A stretch of 9,628 nucleotides of DNA from NCBI GenBank assembly GCA_036003365.1, contig DASYSL010000213.1, positions 1 to 9,628 of the forward strand, read 5' to 3'. Each line of letters opens with the position of its first letter. Position 1 is the first letter of the stretch. Positions 5,932 through 9,628 of the stretch are shown here, piece by piece. The position numbers were made by a program, and so were the translations under genes. The notes under the pieces are model-generated. The model made no database searches, was not told the DNA's origin, and saw nothing but the letters and a program-made list of their open reading frames with translations. Source of the stretch: DASYSL01 sp036003365 (GTDB lineage: Bacteria; Eisenbacteria; RBG-16-71-46; DASYSL01).

Positions 5932-6417
5932 ATGACCACGACTTCGGCCGGCATGCCGACCGTGCCGCGCGTCGGCGAGCTGGCGCCGGATTTCACTTTG
6001 CGCTCGACCCTGGGCCAATCGGTGACCCTGTCGTCCTGGCGCGGCAAGAGCAACGTGCTGCTCGCCTTCTTCCCGCTCGCTTTCACGTCGGTGTGCTCCA
6101 AGGAGATGTGCGAGATCTACGAGAACATCGATTCCTTCCGCTCGGCCTCGACGCAGGTGTACGGCATCTCGGTGGACTCGATCCCGACGCTCAAGGAGTG
6201 GCAGTACAAGAACGGCATGCAGACCGAGATGTTGAGCGATTTCAAGCGCGAGGTGAGCCGCGCGTACGGCGTGCTCGACGAGGAGAAGTTCTACACGCGC
6301 CGCTCGTATTTCCTCATCGACAAGCAGGGCGTGCTGCGCTGGTCGCACATCGAAGCCAACGACGCCGACAAGCGCGAGCTCTCCGAGCTGCTCGGCCCCA
6401 TTTCCAAGCTCTCCTGA
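5932..6417 (+). CDS. Peroxiredoxin, AhpE/BCP type (thiol peroxidase)
   Basis: Peroxiredoxins reduce hydrogen peroxide and organic or lipid hydroperoxides with a reactive cysteine. The 161-residue product has a thioredoxin fold with APDFTLRS (18-25) near the start. The active-site segment is FFPLAFTSVCSKEMC (46-60), which gives the PxxxTxxC signature with P48, T52 and peroxidatic C55. R124 in RRSYFLID (123-130) matches the conserved active-site arginine. C60, five residues after C55, is where the resolving cysteine of BCP-type atypical 2-Cys enzymes lies, so an intramolecular disulfide is possible. AhpE proteins resemble this site (PLAFTGIC in Mycobacterium, from memory). No signal peptide is visible, so it should be cytoplasmic. 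It follows the propeller gene closely and precedes a GC-rich hairpin, suggesting that it is the last gene of its transcript. Confidence 0.9.
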   Translation: MTTTSAGMPTVPRVGELAPDFTLRSTLGQSVTLSSWRGKSNVLLAFFPLAFTSVCSKEMCEIYENIDSFRSASTQVYGISVDSIPTLKEWQYKNGMQTEMLSDFKREVSRAYGVLDEEKFYTRRSYFLIDKQGVLRWSHIEANDADKRELSELLGPISKLS

Positions 6418-6423
6418 TGCTTG

Positions 6424-6446
6424 GCGCCCGGCTTCGGGCCGGGCGC
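6424..6446 (+). terminator. Perfect 9-bp GC-rich hairpin, possible terminator
   Basis: GCGCCCGGC (6424-6432) and its exact complement GCCGGGCGC (6438-6446) flank a 5-base TTCGG loop. A G·T pair (6423/6447) could extend the stem. It begins 7 bases after the peroxiredoxin stop. No T-run follows, so it does not meet the full intrinsic-terminator pattern. It could still end or stabilise the mRNA, since high-GC bacteria often have stems without a U-tract. Confidence 0.4.
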
Positions 6447-6463
6447 TCCGCCTACGCCCCCCA

Positions 6464-7477
6464 TTGAAGATCACGACGCTCAGTGACCAAGACCGAGAAG
6501 CGGCTCGCACCGCTCGCACCGGGGGCGTCGTGTTCCGTCTCGACGCAACCTGTCTTGTGGAAGTCGGCGGAGGCGATGCGGCGCGCTACCTCGAGGCCAT
6601 GTGCACGCGCGATCTCTCGGGGCTCGACGATGGCGGACTGCGCTACGCCGCGCTGCTCGACGACCGCGCCCGAGTGGTCGCGGATTTCTGGATCTGGCGC
6701 GTGGCCGACGGCTGGAGCCTGGAAGTGGAGAAGGCGGTGGCTCCCGCCCTTGTCGACCGGCTCGAGCGCTTCGCGGTGGCCGACGATGTCGAGGTGAAGG
6801 TGCGCGAAGAGCTCACACTCCTCCAAGTCGAAGGGCCCCGCGCCGCTGAGGCCGTGGACGCGCTGCTGGAGGGCCGGCCGAGCACCGAGATGGCGGGCGC
6901 GGGTGGCCACCCCTTGATCGCCGCCTGGGCAAGGCGATCGCGCTTTGGCGAAGAGGGGTTCACGCTCGCGTGCACCGACGAGCCTCTCGTCTGCCGGGAG
7001 GTGAAGCGCAGCTCCAAGTTTGAATCGGCTCTCCCGCCCGTGCAGGAGTCGCTGCGACTGGAGGCGGGGCGGCCCCGCTGCGGCATCGACTTCGGCGACA
7101 AGGATCTGCTTCCCGAGACGAGTTTGTGGGGGGCGGTTTCGCTCGACAAGGGCTGCTTCCCGGGTCAGGAGATCGTGCGCCGCGTCGTCTCGCGCGGTGA
7201 AGTGCGCAGGCGTCTCGTCGGTTTCGTCGAGGATTCGTCGGTGGCGAGCGGCGAAGGACGCCCGCTCGAGCCCACCTCGATCGCGGAGTCCGTCGTACTG
7301 GGAGTACGGATCGGGCTGGGCTGGGTCGCCAGCGCGGATGCGCGGCCCGGGACGGTCGTCAACGTGGAGGGGGCTCTGTTCTCAGGACGGGTCGCCGCGT
7401 TACCATTCGTCTCCGGACCTCATGCCGCCGCGCCCGATATCCCGGGCGAGCGGGTGGAGAACACCGCCGCACGATGA
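6464..7477 (+). CDS. YgfZ/GcvT-like folate-binding protein (Fe-S cluster maintenance family)
   Basis: YgfZ-family proteins bind folate with a fold like the glycine-cleavage T-protein and help keep certain Fe-S enzymes active. The 337-residue product carries the diagnostic motif KGCFPGQE (229-236), with the conserved cysteine C231, and the preceding CGIDF (205-209). The N-terminal part (VEVGGGDAARYLEAMCTRDL, 32-51) matches the family's opening strand and helix, and the C-terminal part has the usual small beta domain (LGLGWV-like stretch near 285). The start is uncertain. The TTG at 6464 gives a sensible N-terminus but has no Shine-Dalgarno, and GTG 6530 is possible although it removes residues usually present. 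It lies 46 bp after the peroxiredoxin, across the hairpin, and overlaps the nucleotidase gene by 4 bp. A true aminomethyltransferase (GcvT) is unlikely given the motif and the lack of gcv neighbours. Confidence 0.85.
   Translation: MKITTLSDQDREAARTARTGGVVFRLDATCLVEVGGGDAARYLEAMCTRDLSGLDDGGLRYAALLDDRARVVADFWIWRVADGWSLEVEKAVAPALVDRLERFAVADDVEVKVREELTLLQVEGPRAAEAVDALLEGRPSTEMAGAGGHPLIAAWARRSRFGEEGFTLACTDEPLVCREVKRSSKFESALPPVQESLRLEAGRPRCGIDFGDKDLLPETSLWGAVSLDKGCFPGQEIVRRVVSRGEVRRRLVGFVEDSSVASGEGRPLEPTSIAESVVLGVRIGLGWVASADARPGTVVNVEGALFSGRVAALPFVSGPHAAAPDIPGERVENTAAR
6503..6520 (+). repeat. 9-bp tandem duplication inside the YgfZ-like gene
   Basis: GCTCGCACC occurs twice back to back. It is in frame and encodes Ala-Arg-Thr twice (residues 14-19) near the protein's N-terminus, ahead of the folded domain. 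Confidence 0.7.
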
Positions 7478-9039
7478 GCACCGATACCCAGCCCAGGCAG
7501 CGCAACGGCAGCGCCCGCGGATTCCTCCTCAAAGACCGCTTCATCGCGCGCGGCGAGCGCGTGTTCACCAATCGCAACCTGCGCATGTCGAGCGTGCTGG
7601 CCATCGGCTTCGACCTCGACCATACGCTGGCCCACTACGACGCCGTCCAGGTCGAGCGCCTGGCGTTCGAGATGACCAAGCGCAAGCTGGTCGAGAAGCG
7701 CGGCTACCCGCCCGAGACGCTGCGTCTGCGCTATGACCCGGAATTCATCGTGCGCGGCCTCCTGGTCGACAAGAAGCGCGGCAACGTCATCAAGATGGAC
7801 GCCTTCAAGGACGTGACGCGCGCCTACCACGGGCGCCGCCGCCTCACCGGCGACGAGCGCCGCCGCGTCTACCGCTCGCAGAAGCCGCGCCTCGCGGCCG
7901 AGAACTATGTCTCGGTGGACACGCTCTTCCACCTGCCCGAGGTCTATCTGTTCCTGACCTTGGTGGACTTGCTCGAGGCGCGCTCGCGCCGCGCCGATGT
8001 CGAGTATGGCCGCGTCTACCAGGATGTGCGCGAGATGATCGACGAGGCCCATGCCGACGGCTCGATCAAGACGCCGATCGTCGCCAACCCGCGCAACTTC
8101 GTGCGCCGCGACCCCAGGCTAGCCAGTGCGCTCGAAGAATTCCGCCGCAGCGGCAAGAAGGTCTTCCTGCTCACGAACTCGGAGTACTACTACTCGGACG
8201 CGTTGCTCAAGCACCTGCTCGAGCGGCGGCCGGGGGACAAGCCGTGGCAGGAGTACTTCGACGTCCTGATCTTCGATTCGCGCAAGCCGGCGTTCTTCAT
8301 GGCCAGCAACGATTCGGCGTTCCAGCCGCGCATGCTCGAGTCGGGCGGCCATCACGCGAGCTTCAGCGGCGGCACCGCGAGCTTTCTCGAAACCCAGCTG
8401 GGCGCCGCGGGCGACCAGATCCTGTATTTCGGCGACCATACGTACGGTGACATCCTGCGCTCCAAGAAGAACCTCGGCTGGCGCACGGCCATGATCGTGC
8501 CCGAGCTGGAGCGCGAGGTGGCGGTGACGCAGCGCCTGACGCGCGAGTACACGGCATTGGAGCGCCTGCTCGGAGCGCTCGAGCAGGCCGAGCTGGCCAA
8601 GGCGGAAGTGGCGCGCAAGTGGCGCTGGCTCGTCCAGGAGGAGCGCCTCCAAGCCCGCGTGGGATCGCGCGAGGGCACCACGGACTCGGCCGGGAATGAT
8701 GGGGGAGCCACCGTTGCCGCCCTGGCGCTATCCAACGGCGGCGGGCGCAACAGCCGCCGGCGCGCGCGCCGCGTGCAGGAGCTGGCCGACTCCATGGCCC
8801 AGCTCGATCACCGCGCCTCTTCGCTGGCCGGCGAGATCAAGGCTCTCAGGCGGCGCCTCGAAGCGCAGTACAACACCTACTGGGGCTCGGTGTTCCGCGA
8901 AGGCAACGAAGGCACGCGCTTTGGCCAGCAGATCCGCGACTTCGCCTGCCTGTACACGAGCCGGGTCTCGAACTTCCTGCACTACCCCTGGAACTACTAT
9001 TTCCAGTCGCCCCTCTCGCTCATGCCGCACGATCTCTAG
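7474..9039 (+). CDS. HAD-type 5'-nucleotidase, NT5C2 (cytosolic purine 5'-nucleotidase) family
   Basis: These enzymes remove the 5'-phosphate of nucleoside monophosphates, often IMP/GMP in eukaryotic NT5C2, via a phospho-aspartate. The 521-residue product has all HAD motifs: I, FDLDHTLA (46-53, nucleophile D47 and acid/base D49); II, LLTNSEYYYSD (232-242, T234); III, K271 in RKPAFF; IV, YFGDHTYGDI (318-327, D321 and D326). The ends also match the family, with RLRYDPEFIVRGLLVDKKRG early (residues about 85-104) and YPWNYYFQSPLSLMPHD at the C-terminus. The region about 345-470 is helical and probably coiled coil, interrupted near 396-432 by a Gly/Ser-rich stretch ending in arginines (NSRRRARR). 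No signal peptide is seen, so it is cytoplasmic. The ATG overlaps the preceding stop (ATGA). The substrate cannot be read from the sequence. Confidence 0.9.
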   Translation: MSTDTQPRQRNGSARGFLLKDRFIARGERVFTNRNLRMSSVLAIGFDLDHTLAHYDAVQVERLAFEMTKRKLVEKRGYPPETLRLRYDPEFIVRGLLVDKKRGNVIKMDAFKDVTRAYHGRRRLTGDERRRVYRSQKPRLAAENYVSVDTLFHLPEVYLFLTLVDLLEARSRRADVEYGRVYQDVREMIDEAHADGSIKTPIVANPRNFVRRDPRLASALEEFRRSGKKVFLLTNSEYYYSDALLKHLLERRPGDKPWQEYFDVLIFDSRKPAFFMASNDSAFQPRMLESGGHHASFSGGTASFLETQLGAAGDQILYFGDHTYGDILRSKKNLGWRTAMIVPELEREVAVTQRLTREYTALERLLGALEQAELAKAEVARKWRWLVQEERLQARVGSREGTTDSAGNDGGATVAALALSNGGGRNSRRRARRVQELADSMAQLDHRASSLAGEIKALRRRLEAQYNTYWGSVFREGNEGTRFGQQIRDFACLYTSRVSNFLHYPWNYYFQSPLSLMPHDL

Positions 9040-9045
9040 CGCGGG

Positions 9046-9628
9046 ATGCCGGAGCCGCTGCGCCTCTTTCTGTTCAACATCAACGTGTTCAACCGCGGAC
9101 TGCCGCGCCGCCTGCCCGAGCTTCTGCGCGAGGCGGGCGGCGCGAGCGTGTTGATGTTCAACGAGGTGACGCGCGGGCTGGAGCGCGATCTCCTGGCCGC
9201 GACGGGTGAGCGCTGGGAGACGGTGGACGGCCCCAGCTCCCATTTCGTGGGCATCATTCCGTTTCGCATGTCGGTTCACGTGCGCGAAGGATCGGCTCTG
9301 CACGGGCTCGAGCCGGTGGCCACCCTGCCCGTGGGGCGGGCCATCTTCTGGACCGGCGGCCGCCACGCGCTGCTCGCCCGCGGGCGCTGGCGGGGGAGTA
9401 CGGTCCTGCTCGCCCTCGTGCACCTCTCGCCCGAGATGCCGTTTTCTCCCGGCGCCCGCGCCGGCGTGCGGGCGCGGCAGATCCGAGCCCTGGCCGCCGC
9501 CCTCAGGGCGAGTCGCCGCCCCGACGAGCCCGTCATCCTCGCCGGCGATTTCAACTATTGCCGAGTGAATGGACGAGAGCCCGAGCAGGAGTGGGCGGCC
9601 GACTTCCTGGGCACTGAGCTCGATCTGG
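9046..9628 (+). CDS. Endonuclease/exonuclease/phosphatase (EEP) family protein, 3' end outside the window
   Basis: An open frame starts at ATG 9046, 6 bp after the nucleotidase stop, and is still open at the window end (194 complete codons). It shows the EEP (DNase I/exonuclease III-like) metal-dependent phosphodiesterase motifs in order: FNINV (10-14), with the early Asn; MFNEV (37-41), with metal-binding Glu40; LVHLSPE (124-130), with catalytic-type His126; and LAGDFNY (165-171), with Asp168 and Asn170. The C-terminal motif with the last catalytic His lies beyond the window. No signal peptide or membrane segment is visible, suggesting a cytoplasmic enzyme. Possible substrates include nucleic acids, inositol phosphates or lipids, and the family is too broad to decide. 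The close spacing implies co-transcription with the nucleotidase. No strong Shine-Dalgarno is seen. Confidence 0.85.
   Translation, partial: MPEPLRLFLFNINVFNRGLPRRLPELLREAGGASVLMFNEVTRGLERDLLAATGERWETVDGPSSHFVGIIPFRMSVHVREGSALHGLEPVATLPVGRAIFWTGGRHALLARGRWRGSTVLLALVHLSPEMPFSPGARAGVRARQIRALAAALRASRRPDEPVILAGDFNYCRVNGREPEQEWAADFLGTELDL

Noticed and set aside
4831..6519. 562-codon open frame on the minus strand
   Set aside because: It lies opposite the propeller and peroxiredoxin genes, has the Arg/His/Ala-rich composition of a high-GC antisense shadow, and shows no domain motif, whereas the + strand genes have clear family signatures.

Overview
This window is a densely packed block of about 9.6 kb with every gene on the + strand. 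GC content is high (about two thirds, by eye). It comes from a bacterium that makes c-type cytochromes outside the cytoplasmic membrane. The high GC, the Cys-type CcmE, the CcmA/CcmC motif variants and the NT5C2-like nucleotidase together suggest a Gram-negative lineage outside the classical Proteobacteria, for example Myxococcota/Desulfobacterota-like or FCB-group candidate phyla. The phylum is inferred and not firm.

Positions 1-148 hold the C-terminal end of an unrecognised protein that overlaps the next gene by 4 bp. Positions 145-4890 are a cytochrome c maturation (System I) operon in the order ccmA-ccmB-ccmC-ccmD-ccmE-ccmF. The genes overlap or lie within about 25 bp of each other, so co-transcription and translational coupling are likely. 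CcmABCD would load haem onto the membrane-anchored chaperone CcmE and release it, and CcmF would ligate the haem to apocytochrome. CcmE carries a C-x-x-x-Y haem site instead of the classical H-x-x-x-Y. No ccmG or ccmH follows ccmF. This matches the variant System I known from archaea and some bacteria, in which a Cys-type CcmE occurs without CcmH.

Positions 4915-6417, where thiol-handling ccm genes often sit, encode an exported PD40/WD40-like beta-propeller and a peroxiredoxin of the AhpE/BCP type. A GC-rich hairpin (6424-6446) follows the peroxiredoxin and may mark the end of a transcript.

Positions 6464-9628 form a second set: a YgfZ/GcvT-like folate-binding protein (Fe-S cluster maintenance family), a HAD-type 5'-nucleotidase of the NT5C2 family (ATGA overlap with the previous gene), and, 6 bp later, an endonuclease/exonuclease/phosphatase-family protein that runs off the window end. 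No stretch over 300 bases lacks a gene. I saw no tRNA, rRNA, CRISPR array, insertion sequence or attachment site. No wholly new system stands out. The main points of interest are the variant haem-handling chemistry and what replaces CcmG/CcmH.
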